Below are positions 58,601 through 64,000 of a stretch of DNA of 64,000 nt, in pieces. Position 1 is the first letter of the stretch. Every line of letters begins with the position of its first letter. The position numbers and the translations under genes were made by a program. The notes below the pieces were generated by a model. That model was not told the DNA's origin and searched no databases. It saw only the letters and a program-made list of their open reading frames with translations. This DNA is from Edolisoma coerulescens (Eukaryota; Chordata; Aves; Passeriformes; Campephagidae): contig VWZW01007689.1 in NCBI GenBank assembly GCA_013397115.1, positions 315,189-379,188 on the forward strand, in the 5' to 3' direction.

Positions 58601-61441
58601 GTCTTTTGCAGGAATGACAAGAGGAAAGTGCTTTAGGATTTTGTTTTGTAAATTATTCACTATCATGCACTTAATTTCCATATAAAGTGGGGTATAAGTC
58701 CAGTTCTGTGTGGCAGAGGTGTACAAAGGAACTGACTAAAAGGAAAATCCAGGGGTTATTTCCCATAAAAATGTTACAGTGACATCATCTACGTGGAAAA
58801 CATTTCATGAACTTGGCAAAGGCATATCTTGGAGACATTGGTAAATATTTGGAAGGAAGTGATTGACCACTACTCAAGTGCCTTGTATTATGGCCCTATC
58901 TTTGAGAGAAGATGTAGATAAGAGTTAGTCCTAGCTTTGCTATCTTACTTATTACGTGATGAATGCCAAAATATAAGCCTTGTGGATTTCTGAATTTCTT
59001 CTTCTAAACTTGAGTTCTATTTTTCTGTATTTAGAGTCATTCAAATGCTAAACTACAGCTTGCTGCCATGTTCTGTATATCTAATCTCATATGGAATGAA
59101 GAGGAAGGTAAGAAACCCTCCTTCTTAACGCACAGACAAGTTACTATCCTGATCAAAAAGCTTTTGTTGCACAATAATCAGTATTTGCTGTGCACAGTGC
59201 AGTGGGATCCAAAGTGGGAAACATTGTTATAGGTGTAGGATGGAATGTGTGGGAGTGGTCAGGAGACACTGAGGAGAGTGCAGAGAGCTGTTCTGGGGGA
59301 GACACGAGGACACAGTGACAGTAAACAGGAGCTGCAGAGACACAGTGGGAAGTTTTCACTTCCACTGTAGCATTTCTGTGAAGTCTCAATTGGAGTGAAA
59401 GAGAATTCTTGTAAGAGCCAGGTCTTACAGGGGCTGTGGAAACTCATTGTTGGAGGGAACAGGTTCACTGGAGAGAATAAATGGATTAGAAGGGGATTTC
59501 TGGCAAAGAAATTTTCCACAGCATGGATGGCTTGAGTGGCTTGGGCTGAAACCAGCTAAAGGACTTGTGGGTGGAACTGGGGGCAATGGATAAGGCATTA
59601 GGTGAGAAGAGTCATGGCCTGGGAGAGGGGGAGGTTACCAGGAGGGGGCTGAAGGATGCTGCTGCCCAGGGGAATACGGTGAGAGGAGGAGGGGGCAGAA
59701 GTCAGGCTCAGAAACACCTCCAGGGGAATGCTCTCTGCATCCAAATCCTGTGAAACCACAGAGATGAGAATGAAACACCTGAAATTAGGATACCTTAGGA
59801 TAAAGATTCTTGCCTTTGAGATGTTCTTGGCTCCAAACATGTGGACACGAAGCACAGCAGAAGAAGCTGGAGCTCCCTGGGGAAGCAGGCAGAGCTGAGG
59901 GAGTGTTTCCATGGCTGTGCTCTAGCTGGACCTTGCCCTTAGCCCTCCTTTAGCTGGTTTCTGCTCCCACTGCTCTCTGCTGTCCTGCAGGCACTTGGGC
60001 TGGTGCCACTCCCCACAACGGGATCTGTTGTTGTTGCAGGTTCACAGGAGCGCCAGGACAAGCTCCGAGACATGGGAATAGTAGATATTCTACATAAACT
60101 GAGTCAGTCCTCAGATCCAAATCTGTGTGACAAGTGAGTATGAAGATAATACAGCATCACCACAGTTGTTCATCTCAGTTAAATTATTTTAAACTAATTA
60201 AGCCCAACAGTAACTTTACACACACCTGTGCTGTTGCCTGTGTTAGTATCCACACAGATCATCTGGCTGCTTCTCAGACACGTGTGAAACCAAATCAGTT
60301 ACTGACAATTTCTGGGGCTTTATGTTAACCTTTTGCAATTATCCCACCTACAGTTAGCGGTTTAGCAGCAGCCCATGTTTATTCCACAAAGTAAAGGAGA
60401 AAATCTGATTTTTGGAAGATGTCACACACAGACAACACAACTCAAAACTGTGCAGTTGTTTTTAAAATGCAGTAAATTTGGGATTCCTGGGTTTATGAAA
60501 GATGTTGTATTGTTAGACATCTTCGTAGTAAAGTTAGGGCTTCTCATCTTAACATCTATGCCAGAGTATCAGCACTGAAAGTGATTATCAGGAGCATATT
60601 GATGTCCCACCACTGCCACACCAGCCCCCTCCATGAGCTGTTACGGCTTGTGATCACAGCAGGAAGCTGGGAAGAAACAAATAAATAATCTTCTTCCGTG
60701 TTGCTGAGTTGTATCAGGTCCTGGAAAGGTCTGTTAGGTCATGGTAGCAGGCTGGGAGCTGTGGGGGACAAAGGAAGAGCAAAGTTTCTCACTTCAGGTG
60801 GGAGGAAACGCAGAATTAGCCCACGTGATGATGCAGCTGTAACCCCAGACTGGTGGGAGGTGGTTTTGTCTTAACAAAAATGTTGCACAATGTTAGATTA
60901 CATAAATTCCAGTATTAGACTGGCTCCGTTCTCCCTCTCACCTCACTGTGTGTTTTTGGTGGGGCCAGTATTCCTACAGGATTCCTGACAGGACTGATGT
61001 GCTTTTAGTATGTTCTGAGTTGACACTCCTTGATTTCTCAGCTCAAAGACCTGCTTTTCCTGGTACACCTGTATTACAGAAAGCAGCTGTTCCTCAGTGA
61101 CTGCTCTTGAGGGATTTTGGAAGGTGTGTGTAACACACATCCCAAGCCCCACGGTGCTGGGAGCGCCTCAGCCTGTGCTGGGATCCAGTGTCATTGGCTG
61201 GATCAGGTTATCCTTGGATGCCAGGTGGATTCTTTAACAGTTACAGCCCCACAGAGCATTTCTGCACCACAGGCCAGGTCCTTCCAACGTGAGGGAGCCT
61301 TTTCCTCAGCCATCCTCCCTCCCTCTGTGCTGGCACACTCTGAGCCTGCCCAGGAAGCTGCTGCTGAAGCCAGACTCCCGTAATTAACGGGTTGTTCTTT
61401 CTTGCAGGGCGAAGACAGCACTCCAGCAGTACCTTGCATGA
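1577..61441 (+). CDS. ARMC8: ARMC8, armadillo repeat-containing protein 8 (exons 2-22; exon 1 lies upstream of the window)
   Basis: Known role: ARMC8 is an all-helical armadillo-repeat scaffold of the CTLH/GID E3 ubiquitin ligase (with RANBP9, GID8/TWA1, RMND5A, MAEA, WDR26). It is the relative of yeast Gid5/Vid28 and docks the substrate receptor GID4; binding to HRS and alpha-catenin is also reported. Seen here: 21 exons join as 1577-1653, 14691-14762, 25460-25602, 25702-25799, 33576-33668, 38320-38400, 39709-39784, 39870-39960, 43305-43365, 46694-46894, 48817-48912, 50275-50357, 50644-50725, 51935-52021, 53994-54086, 54547-54696, 56404-56499, 58472-58567, 59035-59107, 60040-60133 and 61408-61441. 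They total 1977 nt without internal stop, giving 658 residues. Human isoform 1 is 673 residues as I recall, so 15 residues are missing. The short C-terminally truncated isoform described in mammals would need an alternative last exon, which I did not find. Family recognition comes from near-identity to the remembered vertebrate protein. Confidence 0.96.
2823..2850. repeat. Perfect 13 bp inverted repeat with 2 nt centre
   Basis: GCTCCGTTCCTTT, then GA, then AAAGGAACGGAGC form a perfect 13 bp stem. The centre is too tight for a 2 nt loop, so a folded RNA would open the A-T pairs next to it. It lies in intron 2, 1.2 kb after exon 2. The function is unknown. Confidence 0.9.
3229..3277 (+). repeat. 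Cluster of four TATAAAA words in AT-rich sequence
   Basis: TATAAAA occurs at 3229-3235, 3249-3255, 3259-3265 and 3271-3277, spaced by GGAATAAGA-type and short G-containing linkers. It looks like a decayed AT-rich simple repeat. A promoter function is not supported by any downstream exon. Confidence 0.7.
14691..14762 (+). CDS. ARMC8: ARMC8 exon 3
   Basis: Acceptor GGATTTACAG is followed by A completing Ile, then [16 protein letters not shown] and IVLGAVP. The exon ends CCAAG before the donor GTATGT, with two bases of an Arg codon carried over. Window residues are 26-49. This is the first helical armadillo unit. The exon is nearly identical to the mammalian sequence as remembered. Confidence 0.96.
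16037..16060. repeat. Perfect 9 bp stem / 6 nt loop inverted repeat
   Basis: ACTTGTCCT, loop TGCTTC, then AGGACAAGT. The arms match perfectly. The stem is short and the flanks do not extend it, so it is too small for a microRNA precursor. Confidence 0.8.
23876..24328 (+). mobile_element. CR1 LINE, 5'-truncated 3' end
   Basis: This is a GC-rich block with CR1 hallmarks: a GAGCGGCTGAGGGAGCTGGG-like segment, CTCAGCCTGGAG, GGCCTCAGGCTGGGCCAGG, TTGGATATTGGGAAAATTCC, then GGTTGGACTTGATGATCTGA and the end GGCTCTGTGATTCTGTGA. This matches the 3' end of avian CR1 retroposons with the ATTCTGTG tail. No reverse transcriptase frame survives. The 5' edge is approximate. Overlapping short open frames here are shadows of the element. 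Confidence 0.9.
25460..25602 (+). CDS. ARMC8: ARMC8 exon 4
   Basis: Acceptor GTTTGCAG; the exon reads [19 protein letters not shown], continues through [13 protein letters not shown] and ends [10 protein letters not shown] with one base of a Gly codon before the donor GTACTC. Window residues are 50-97. It encodes classical armadillo helices (leucine-rich, then [10 protein letters not shown]). It is separated from exon 5 by only 99 bp. Confidence 0.97.
25702..25799 (+). CDS. ARMC8: ARMC8 exon 5
   Basis: Acceptor TTTTTATAG; GA completes Gly, then [18 protein letters not shown], continuing to [11 protein letters not shown]. The donor is ACA|GTAAGT, so the exon ends on a codon boundary. Window residues are 98-130. 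Intron 4 before it (25603-25701) is a 99 bp mini-intron. Confidence 0.97.
28569..28595. repeat. (CATC)n microsatellite
   Basis: There are about seven CATC/CGTC units in a row, with one A-to-G interruption in the third unit. This is a simple tetranucleotide repeat inside intron 5. Confidence 0.9.
30751..30780. repeat. 15 bp direct tandem duplication
   Basis: AATACTCATGTGATC occurs twice, perfectly and head to tail, followed by AATGCC, which begins like a third copy. It is probably a replication-slippage duplication. Confidence 0.9.
31102..31601 (-). mobile_element. Endogenous retrovirus solo LTR, antisense to ARMC8
   Basis: A 500 bp unit is flanked on both sides by the 5 bp direct repeat GCTGC (31097-31101 and 31602-31606). 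Read on the - strand it starts TGAAGGC and ends CTTACA, the TG...CA ends of a retroviral LTR. On that strand it has a TATA-like ATATAAA (about 31254-31260) and an AATAAA poly(A) signal about 60-65 bases further on (31190-31195), then a U5-like tail. The order U3, TATA, AATAAA, U5 and the target duplication support a solo LTR formed by recombination between two LTRs. No gag, pol or env sequence remains. The family is not identified. One base is N (31489). Confidence 0.85.
31715..31875 (+). mobile_element. CR1 LINE 3' fragment
   Basis: GGGAACAGGCAGCCCAGGGA, then GGCTGTGGAGTCTCC, then a TGGACACAATCCTGTGC-type stretch and CCCATTCTGGGATTG correspond to the CR1 3' end (GAACAGGCTGCCCAGGGAGG ... CCATTCTGTGATT), with many substitutions. 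It is diverged and 5'-truncated. It lies about 113 bp past the solo LTR. The edges are approximate. Confidence 0.8.
32879..32968 (-). mobile_element. CR1 LINE 3' terminal fragment, reverse orientation
   Basis: CCACAGAATCATGGAAAGG, TTGGGTTGCAAGGGACTTTA, AAGATCATCTCATTCCAACC and CCTTCCACTGGA are the reverse complement of the last ~90 bp of avian CR1. It is heavily 5'-truncated, and the 5' limit is uncertain. Confidence 0.85.
33576..33668 (+). CDS. ARMC8: ARMC8 exon 6
   Basis: Acceptor TTGTTTGCAG; the exon reads [18 protein letters not shown] and ends FSHCCK before the donor AAA|GTAAGG. It is 93 nt, phase 0 at both ends, window residues 131-161. An exon of this kind can be skipped without a frame change. 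Confidence 0.97.
33669..38319 (+). other. Intron 6 (4.7 kb)
   Basis: Donor is GTAAGG and acceptor is CCTTTGAAG. It contains a poly(A) run at about 38181-38194 and a near-duplicate 20 bp motif TTTTTTCAACC... at 37625-37664. Otherwise it is unique sequence with no exon or transposon I recognise. Confidence 0.8.
38320..38400 (+). CDS. ARMC8: ARMC8 exon 7
   Basis: Acceptor TTTGAAG; the exon reads [18 protein letters not shown] and ends VSTSYK before the donor AAA|GTAAGA. It is 81 nt, phase 0 at both ends, window residues 162-188. Third positions are AT-rich (11 of 27 codons end in G or C), unlike exons 11-13. Confidence 0.96.
38401..39708 (+). other. Intron 7 (1.3 kb)
   Basis: Donor is GTAAGA and acceptor is TTTTACACAG. 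It is unique AT-leaning sequence. I see no repeat family or exon in it. Confidence 0.8.
39709..39784 (+). CDS. ARMC8: ARMC8 exon 8
   Basis: Acceptor TTTTACACAG; the exon reads [18 protein letters not shown] then VSMTLVN, with one base of a Val codon before the donor G|GTGAGT. Window residues are 189-213. It is a strongly conserved armadillo helix. Intron 8 after it (39785-39869) is only 85 bp. Confidence 0.97.
39870..39960 (+). CDS. ARMC8: ARMC8 exon 9
   Basis: Acceptor CTCTTTGCAG; TG completes Val, then [18 protein letters not shown] and [10 protein letters not shown], with two bases of a Cys codon before the donor TG|GTAATT. Window residues are 214-243. The Ser in VSVDGE is Leu in the mammalian protein as I recall. 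Confidence 0.96.
39961..43304 (+). other. Intron 9 (3.3 kb)
   Basis: Donor is GTAATTG and acceptor is GTGTTGTTGCAG. It is mostly unique; the 3' part (42.7-43.2 kb) is GC-richer. I find no recognisable transposon, exon or RNA gene. Confidence 0.8.
43305..43365 (+). CDS. ARMC8: ARMC8 exon 10
   Basis: Acceptor TTGTTGCAG; C completes Cys, then [17 protein letters not shown] and VLK before the donor AAG|GTGAGC. It is 61 nt, the smallest complete internal exon, window residues 244-264. The reading is fixed by phase 2 entry and phase 0 exit. Short frames alone would not have revealed it. Confidence 0.95.
45640..46158 (+). mobile_element. CR1 LINE, ~0.5 kb 3' part
   Basis: The diagnostic order is present: GAAGGACGTGGAGACACTTG, GAGAAGGGCAACAAGGCTGG, GGAGCTGGGGGTGTTTAGCC, AGGTGACCTCATCTCTCTC, AGTTCTGGAATCGTCTGCCC, GATCTTGAAGGTCTCTTCC and the tail TTCTGTGATTCTGTGATTCT. 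Read in sense, two + strand frames (45618-45851 and 45844-46074) give CR1 ORF2 C-terminal peptides such as [16 protein letters not shown] and [20 protein letters not shown], broken by a frameshift. This is the most complete CR1 in the window. Confidence 0.93.
46431..46522. repeat. 24 bp minisatellite, ~3.8 copies
   Basis: The core GTTGTTACACTTAGCAATG starts at 46434, 46458 and 46482 (24 bp period). A fourth copy starts at 46505 and lacks one base. The linker is AATGA, replaced by AGAA before the last copy. It lies in intron 10 close to exon 11. Confidence 0.95.
46694..46894 (+). CDS. ARMC8: ARMC8 exon 11
   Basis: Acceptor AATCTCTGCAG; the exon reads [17 protein letters not shown], then [12 protein letters not shown], and ends [19 protein letters not shown] before the donor AGG|GTGCGT. 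At 201 nt it is the largest exon, phase 0 at both ends, window residues 265-331. Sixty of 67 codons end in G or C, and the last 45 do so without exception, a sharp change from exons 3-9. Confidence 0.97.
46895..48816 (+). other. Intron 11 (1.9 kb)
   Basis: Donor is GTGCGT and acceptor is GTGTTTCCCAG. It contains a - strand CR1 fragment (48145-48390). The rest is AT-leaning unique sequence, so the high GC of the flanking exons does not extend through this intron. Confidence 0.85.
48145..48390 (-). mobile_element. CR1 LINE 3' end, reverse orientation
   Basis: AGAATCATAAAATCACAGAA, TCCTGAGCTGGAAGGGACCC, CAAGGATCACCCAGCCCAGC, then CTGCACAGACACCCCAACAC and GGGGGAAGAAGCTTTCCTGA are the reverse complement of a CR1 3' end of the subfamily with CAGCTCAGGATATTCTGTGA. 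It is 5'-truncated and the edges are approximate. Confidence 0.92.
48817..48912 (+). CDS. ARMC8: ARMC8 exon 12
   Basis: Acceptor GTGTTTCCCAG; the exon reads [19 protein letters not shown], then [13 protein letters not shown] before the donor AAG|GTGAGC. It is 96 nt, phase 0, window residues 332-363. Thirty of 32 codons end in G or C. It lies near the middle of the protein; the GID4-docking part is known to need the C-terminal half. Confidence 0.97.
48913..50274 (+). other. Intron 12 (1.4 kb)
   Basis: Donor is GTGAGC and acceptor is TTCTTTTGCCCAG. It is AT-rich, with a TA/TG simple repeat at 50011-50038. I see no exon or transposon. Confidence 0.8.
50011..50038. repeat. TG/TA dinucleotide simple repeat
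   Basis: TGTATATGTATGTGTGTATA is followed by TATATATA. This is a short alternating purine-pyrimidine stretch in intron 12. Confidence 0.85.
50275..50357 (+). CDS. ARMC8: ARMC8 exon 13
   Basis: Acceptor TTTTGCCCAG; the exon reads [19 protein letters not shown] then LKVRLAAV, with two bases of an Arg codon before the donor AG|GTGAGC. Window residues are 364-390. It is GC-rich at third positions (25 of 27 complete codons). The upstream in-frame ATG at 50164 is intronic and not a start. Confidence 0.97.
50644..50725 (+). CDS. ARMC8: ARMC8 exon 14
   Basis: Acceptor CTTCCATTCCAG; A completes Arg, then [19 protein letters not shown] and AVWKPLMK before the donor AAG|GTAAGT. Window residues are 391-418. 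Intron 13 before it is 286 bp. Codon use returns to the AT-leaning pattern here. Confidence 0.97.
50726..51934 (+). other. Intron 14 (1.2 kb)
   Basis: Donor is GTAAGT and acceptor is CTCTGTGACTGCAG. It is unique sequence; a 148-codon antisense frame at 51427-51873 has no recognisable domain. There is no transposon I can name. Confidence 0.8.
51935..52021 (+). CDS. ARMC8: ARMC8 exon 15
   Basis: Acceptor GTGACTGCAG; the exon reads [19 protein letters not shown], then [10 protein letters not shown] before the donor GAG|GTGAGT. It is 87 nt, phase 0, window residues 419-447. It forms the helices of a C-terminal armadillo unit. Confidence 0.97.
52022..53993 (+). other. Intron 15 (2.0 kb)
   Basis: Donor is GTGAGT and acceptor is CTCCTCCTTTCAG. 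It contains two copies of a T-run/G-run motif (52217-52239 and 52726-52748) and a G/T-only low-complexity tract at 52704-52819. No exon or transposon family is recognised. Confidence 0.85.
52704..52819 (+). repeat. G/T low-complexity tract with potential G-quadruplex
   Basis: Some 116 bases are almost only G and T, built from GGTTT, GGTTTT and GGGTTTTTT units. At 52731-52749 a G7 run, C, G3, TTGTT, G3 satisfies the G3-loop quadruplex pattern on the coding strand, so it would be present in the pre-mRNA. The encoded antisense frame (Pro/Lys/Gln/Asn-rich) is a shadow of this repeat. Confidence 0.85.
53994..54086 (+). CDS. ARMC8: ARMC8 exon 16
   Basis: Acceptor CCTCCTTTCAG; the exon reads [19 protein letters not shown] then [12 protein letters not shown] before the donor ATG|GTGAGT. 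It is 93 nt, phase 0, window residues 448-478. The pattern [11 protein letters not shown]...NGIWALMN is a textbook armadillo repeat joined to exon 17. Only 11 of 31 codons end in G or C. Confidence 0.97.
54087..54546 (+). other. Intron 16 (460 bp)
   Basis: Donor is GTGAGT and acceptor is GTGTCTGTTTCAG. It is unique AT-rich sequence with nothing notable. Confidence 0.85.
54547..54696 (+). CDS. ARMC8: ARMC8 exon 17
   Basis: Acceptor TCTGTTTCAG; the exon reads [19 protein letters not shown], then [14 protein letters not shown] and [16 protein letters not shown] before the donor CCA|GTAAGT. It is 150 nt, phase 0, window residues 479-528. Armadillo helices continue in frame with exon 16. Confidence 0.97.
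54697..56403 (+). other. Intron 17 (1.7 kb)
   Basis: Donor is GTAAGT and acceptor is CATCCTTGCTTTGGCAG. It is unique AT-leaning sequence. I see no exon or repeat family. Confidence 0.8.
56404..56499 (+). CDS. ARMC8: ARMC8 exon 18
   Basis: Acceptor TTGCTTTGGCAG; the exon reads [19 protein letters not shown], then [12 protein letters not shown] before the donor CAG|GTACCG. It is 96 nt, phase 0, window residues 529-560. The Tyr in HIDYIM is Lys in the mammalian protein as I recall. Confidence 0.97.
56500..58471 (+). other. Intron 18 (2.0 kb)
   Basis: Donor is GTACCG and acceptor is TTTTTCTCTCTTTCAG. A purine-rich, GC-richer patch lies at 56.75-57.17 kb. At 57777-57893 there is an open, 117 nt, AG/GT-bordered segment discussed as a possible cryptic exon. 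No transposon family is recognised. Confidence 0.8.
58472..58567 (+). CDS. ARMC8: ARMC8 exon 19
   Basis: Acceptor CTCTCTTTCAG; the exon reads [19 protein letters not shown] then [13 protein letters not shown] before the donor ATG|GTAAGG. It is 96 nt, phase 0, window residues 561-592. [11 protein letters not shown] is a strongly conserved armadillo helix. Confidence 0.97.
58568..59034 (+). other. Intron 19 (467 bp)
   Basis: Donor is GTAAGG and acceptor is TTTTCTGTATTTAG. It is unique sequence with nothing notable. Confidence 0.85.
59035..59107 (+). CDS. ARMC8: ARMC8 exon 20
   Basis: Acceptor TGTATTTAG; the exon reads [19 protein letters not shown] then WNEEE, with one base of a Gly codon before the donor G|GTAAGA. 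It is 73 nt, window residues 593-616. The mammalian protein as I remember it has GHSHVKLQ at the start, so this junction has diverged. Confidence 0.95.
59108..60039 (+). other. Intron 20 (932 bp)
   Basis: Donor is GTAAGA and acceptor is TTGTTGTTGCAG. It has purine-rich sequence at 59.56-59.75 kb. There is no exon or repeat family I recognise. Confidence 0.8.
60040..60133 (+). CDS. ARMC8: ARMC8 exon 21
   Basis: Acceptor TTGTTGTTGCAG; GT completes Gly, then [18 protein letters not shown] and [12 protein letters not shown], with two bases of a Lys codon before the donor AA|GTGAGT. It is 94 nt, window residues 617-647. Confidence 0.97.
60134..61407 (+). other. Intron 21 (1.3 kb)
   Basis: Donor is GTGAGT and acceptor is GTTCTTTCTTGCAG. 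It is unique sequence with no recognisable exon or transposon. Confidence 0.8.
61408..61441 (+). CDS. ARMC8: ARMC8 exon 22, C-terminus and TGA stop
   Basis: Acceptor TTCTTTCTTGCAG; G completes Lys, then [10 protein letters not shown] and TGA at 61439-61441. Window residues are 648-658. The C-terminus QQYLA is that of full-length (alpha) vertebrate ARMC8. The coding part is too short to appear as an isolated open frame, and the exon continues as the 3' UTR. Confidence 0.96.
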
Positions 61442-61976
61442 TCAAAGACTAATTGAATCTATGGACACCCCTCATGTCTACTTAAGGAACAGCAGGAGAT
61501 ACTCCTGACTCCTTATATTTGCACAAGTCACCTTGGGCTGCATTTTTCTCAGGTGCAGGGAGCTGCTTTGCAGAAACAGTTCGAATGATCAGGTCTCCAG
61601 TGCACTTGAGAATTTTCTTGAGGTAGTTTCTTTACTCAGAGGACTCTGGGGGGGTTGTTTTGGTTTTTTTGGGTTTTTTTCCTGAGCTACCTGGACTCTC
61701 AGATAGAACAATCAGTCATCGTTTTCCTTTTGGGCCTCCAATTCTCTGCTTTAGCTGCAGCCTTGTGTGGGTGTGTGGGTGCTCGAGTGCGTGCGTGTGC
61801 CGGGCTGAGTGCGTGGGTGTGAGACCTCACTTTTGGTTTTCCTTTTTTTTTGTGTGAAAATCTTTTTCTACAGGTTTTCAAGGGTTAACCATTGTTTGCT
61901 GTACGAATACTTCAATGATTATATACAGTTTGAATGAAATGTTATTTAAAAAAAAAAAAACCAAACTGTTGTATCC

Positions 61977-61982
61977 CATAAA
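61977..61982 (+). terminator. Proximal variant poly(A) signal CATAAA
   Basis: CATAAA is a known weaker variant of AATAAA. It lies ~540 nt after the stop, is followed by T-rich sequence (GTTTATTTTGAATTTTG) and would give a short 3' UTR. Confidence 0.45.
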
Positions 61983-63243
61983 GTTTATTTTGAATTTTGA
62001 ACAGATGAATGTTTTTAAGTAAAATATATGCATTTCTGAACTTCAGCTTAACTTACATTATCCTTCCTTTTTAAAGAGAAAAATAGAGGGAGACAATACA
62101 ATAGACTCCAAATTCCAAGCAGCACATTCTGTACTGACAAGGTCACCTGGTATGGATGGCATGCTCAAGTCCATGGAATGGGCCAGCTGGATTGGGTTTG
62201 GGTTTCTTTACATTTTTAGAAAACAAGCTCATACTTCAGGGGTAGCATGACTGATGCTTTTCTGGAGAGGAGCAGGTGGCTGCAAGATCAGCAGGAATAA
62301 GCTCTTGCTTTGCCAGCCAGGAACTTGCTCAGCTAATTGCTGAAGGATTGGCTTACTCATGGTGAGAAGGATTTGCTGATCACTGGTATCAGCGGCGCAA
62401 ACAGCGTGTTGCAGAAGTTACACCTTCCAGAGACTAGAAGGAGCTGGCAAGCAGTGATTAAGGGATTGCTTTTGTTTTGCATCCTTTATCTCCACAAATA
62501 GTTACGTGACTTCCAAATTATTTCCACAGAAGATCAACTGGGTGCATTAAGTTGGAGAAGGGATGGAAAAATTGGGGGTTTGGTCTTGTTCTATAATTCA
62601 GTAATGTTGCTACAGGTTTTCTGTATATATGCAGCTGTACACATGTGCATGGATTTAGATTGCTGGATAATTGGTGGGGTGTGACTGCATCCAGAAGCCC
62701 TGACTGTCTGTACGTTCCTGAAGTGGTGCCTGCAAGTGTGCAGAGGGAAACACGAGTGCAGGGGAAGGGGACTGTGTGAGGTCAGGCTGGAATGGCAGAG
62801 CCCGGTGGCTTCCCAGTCTCCTCCAGCAGTTCAGGGTTCTGACTCTGCCCAGGTCTCCTTTCTGGTTTCAGTTTAGACCATAGCTCATAGTCAGACTCTC
62901 CAGACACTGTATTTACATAGCACTAACAGGCACTAGAGTTTGCAGCCAGTGTCTTAAACCAAATCTCTCTTCTCTTACACTGAGCTTCAGGAAGGCTGCA
63001 GCAAGAAGAGAAGTCTGTAACTTTGCTAACCGATTTTGATAATTATCTAAATATTTTATTTCTAATCAGAAGGTCAAATTGTGATGACAGCCTTACTTTT
63101 TTTCCAAGGTAACTCTTTGTGTCAGAAAATGTGACCACAGTTTGGCCTGGAATTTGAATGTGCTGTGTATCAGATAACTGTTACCACTTGGTTGCAAAGG
63201 AGAATATCTACGTTTCATGTAACTTCTTCCACTCTCAAAGACA

Positions 63244-63249
63244 AATAAA
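63244..63249 (+). terminator. Candidate poly(A) signal AATAAA (middle)
   Basis: Canonical AATAAA is followed ~20 nt later by CACTTTTTCCCC, a usable U-rich downstream element. It is 1.8 kb after the stop. Confidence 0.4.
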
Positions 63250-63868
63250 AGTGAGCACCTGACACTTTTTCCCCAGGCATTGCAGTAAGTGACTGGCAGT
63301 TTTTTAACGTCCTTCTGCAAATGTTTCATGATGGACTTTGGGGGCTGAACAAAAGGGAATGTAAAAATATGTGAGAACTTGTTAAATCTGAGTACCTCAG
63401 AAGCTAAGTCTTCTTTATAGAATTCAATCAAATATATTTTTGCTTGAACTGAGAAAAAAGTTCTGAGGCAGGTATTGTAAATGCAAAACTGCCCAGTGGG
63501 CATCTCCCTGCGCCATTCTGTCTGTGTTTAGGAGCTCGAGTTCTTATGTATCTCTTCTCATCCTTCCCCAAGTCACATTTCTCCAAGCAGATCTGAGTTT
63601 GATTCTATAGAACTTTGGTGCCTACAGGTGTTCAGAAAAAAGGTGAGTAAAAGTATCTCTGTACAAGTTTTGAGGTGGTTTCCTAAAATTCTGCCAGAAA
63701 AACTAAAACCCAATGCTCAGACAATCTTGTTGCTGCATGAGAACAGTTGACATTTTCCACAGGTATTGAGAGGACAAACTGTTGGGTGAGAACGTTTTTA
63801 CATTCAGTTAAGCTTTGTGAATAATTTTTGATGTTGCAATAGGTATGTACAAAAAGAAGAATACTGTA

Positions 63869-63874
63869 AATAAA
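63869..63874 (+). terminator. Distal poly(A) signal AATAAA
   Basis: Canonical AATAAA in GTAAATAAAAAG is followed ~25 nt later by a GGTTTTTCTC U-rich element, with CA dinucleotides between as cleavage candidates. This is the best distal end of the ARMC8 transcript, ~2.4 kb after the stop. Confidence 0.6.
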
Positions 63875-63894
63875 AAGAACTTTACCAGAACATC

Positions 63895-64000
63895 TAGGTT
63901 TTTCTCAGCTTCCTGAAGAAATATGAGCTCTCTGTGCCGGCTTCTCTACAGCCCGAGATTCACAGTGGGACAGACTTTCCTGGTCACCCAGAGCTTTCCC
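63895..64000. other. Sequence after the distal poly(A) site
   Basis: About 100 bases remain. They show no feature I can name. Confidence 0.6.

Larger units (their letters stand above)
61442..63890 (+). other. ARMC8: ARMC8 3' UTR (probable extent)
   Basis: It follows the TGA directly. It starts with unique sequence, a G7/T-rich stretch (61647-61682), a TGTG/GTGC-rich part near 61.76-61.82 kb and an A12 run at 61949-61960. Possible poly(A) signals are at 61977-61982, 63244-63249 and 63869-63874, so short and long forms are likely. The end beyond the last signal is inferred. A 136-codon antisense frame at 63093-63503 is not supported as a gene. I see no exon of a neighbouring gene; NME9 lies downstream on the opposite strand in mammals as I recall. 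Confidence 0.65.

Noticed and set aside
63093..63503. 136-codon antisense open frame in the 3' UTR, possible neighbour gene exon
   Set aside because: I recognise no family and it shows no resemblance to NME9, the mammalian neighbour; frames of this length are expected by chance in 64 kb.

Overview
This is vertebrate nuclear DNA, almost certainly from a bird. It holds one large spliced gene on the + strand, no bacterial-style operon, and no RNA gene that I can identify. A bird is suggested by several CR1 LINE fragments, two of them ending in the typical ATTCTGTG tail, by an ERV solo LTR, and by compact introns.

The gene is ARMC8 (armadillo repeat containing 8), a subunit of the CTLH/GID E3 ubiquitin ligase and relative of yeast Gid5. 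Exons 2 to 22 lie in the window as 21 coding exons with AG/GT borders and compatible phases. They add up to 1977 nt, which is 658 residues plus a TGA stop. Human ARMC8 isoform 1 is 673 residues as I recall it, so exactly 15 N-terminal residues (45 nt, exon 1) are missing. No open stretch at the left end encodes them, so exon 1 and the core promoter lie upstream of base 1.

Layout: 1-1576 is the end of intron 1, starting in a CpG-rich stretch. Exon 2 is at 1.6 kb. Introns 2 and 3 fill most of 1.7-25.5 kb, with exon 3 at 14.7 kb and a CR1 at 23.9-24.3 kb. Exons 4 and 5 are a pair split by a 99 bp intron at 25.5-25.8 kb. Intron 5 (25.8-33.6 kb) carries a 500 bp antisense solo LTR with a 5 bp target duplication and two CR1 pieces. 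Exons 6 to 10 follow at 33.6-43.4 kb, including an 85 bp intron 8. Intron 10 carries a CR1 and a 24 bp minisatellite. Exons 11 to 13 (46.7-50.4 kb) are sharply GC-rich at third codon positions, with another CR1 between exons 11 and 12. Exons 14 to 22 lie at 50.6-61.4 kb. The stop is at 61439-61441, and the 3' UTR probably runs to about 63.9 kb, with up to three poly(A) signals.

No second gene is supported. The other open frames are intronic, UTR or transposon-derived. I see no undescribed system. The main points of interest are the intragenic GC3 jump, the precisely bounded solo LTR, repeated G-run/G-quadruplex motifs in intron 15, perfect inverted repeats and a few speculative cryptic elements.
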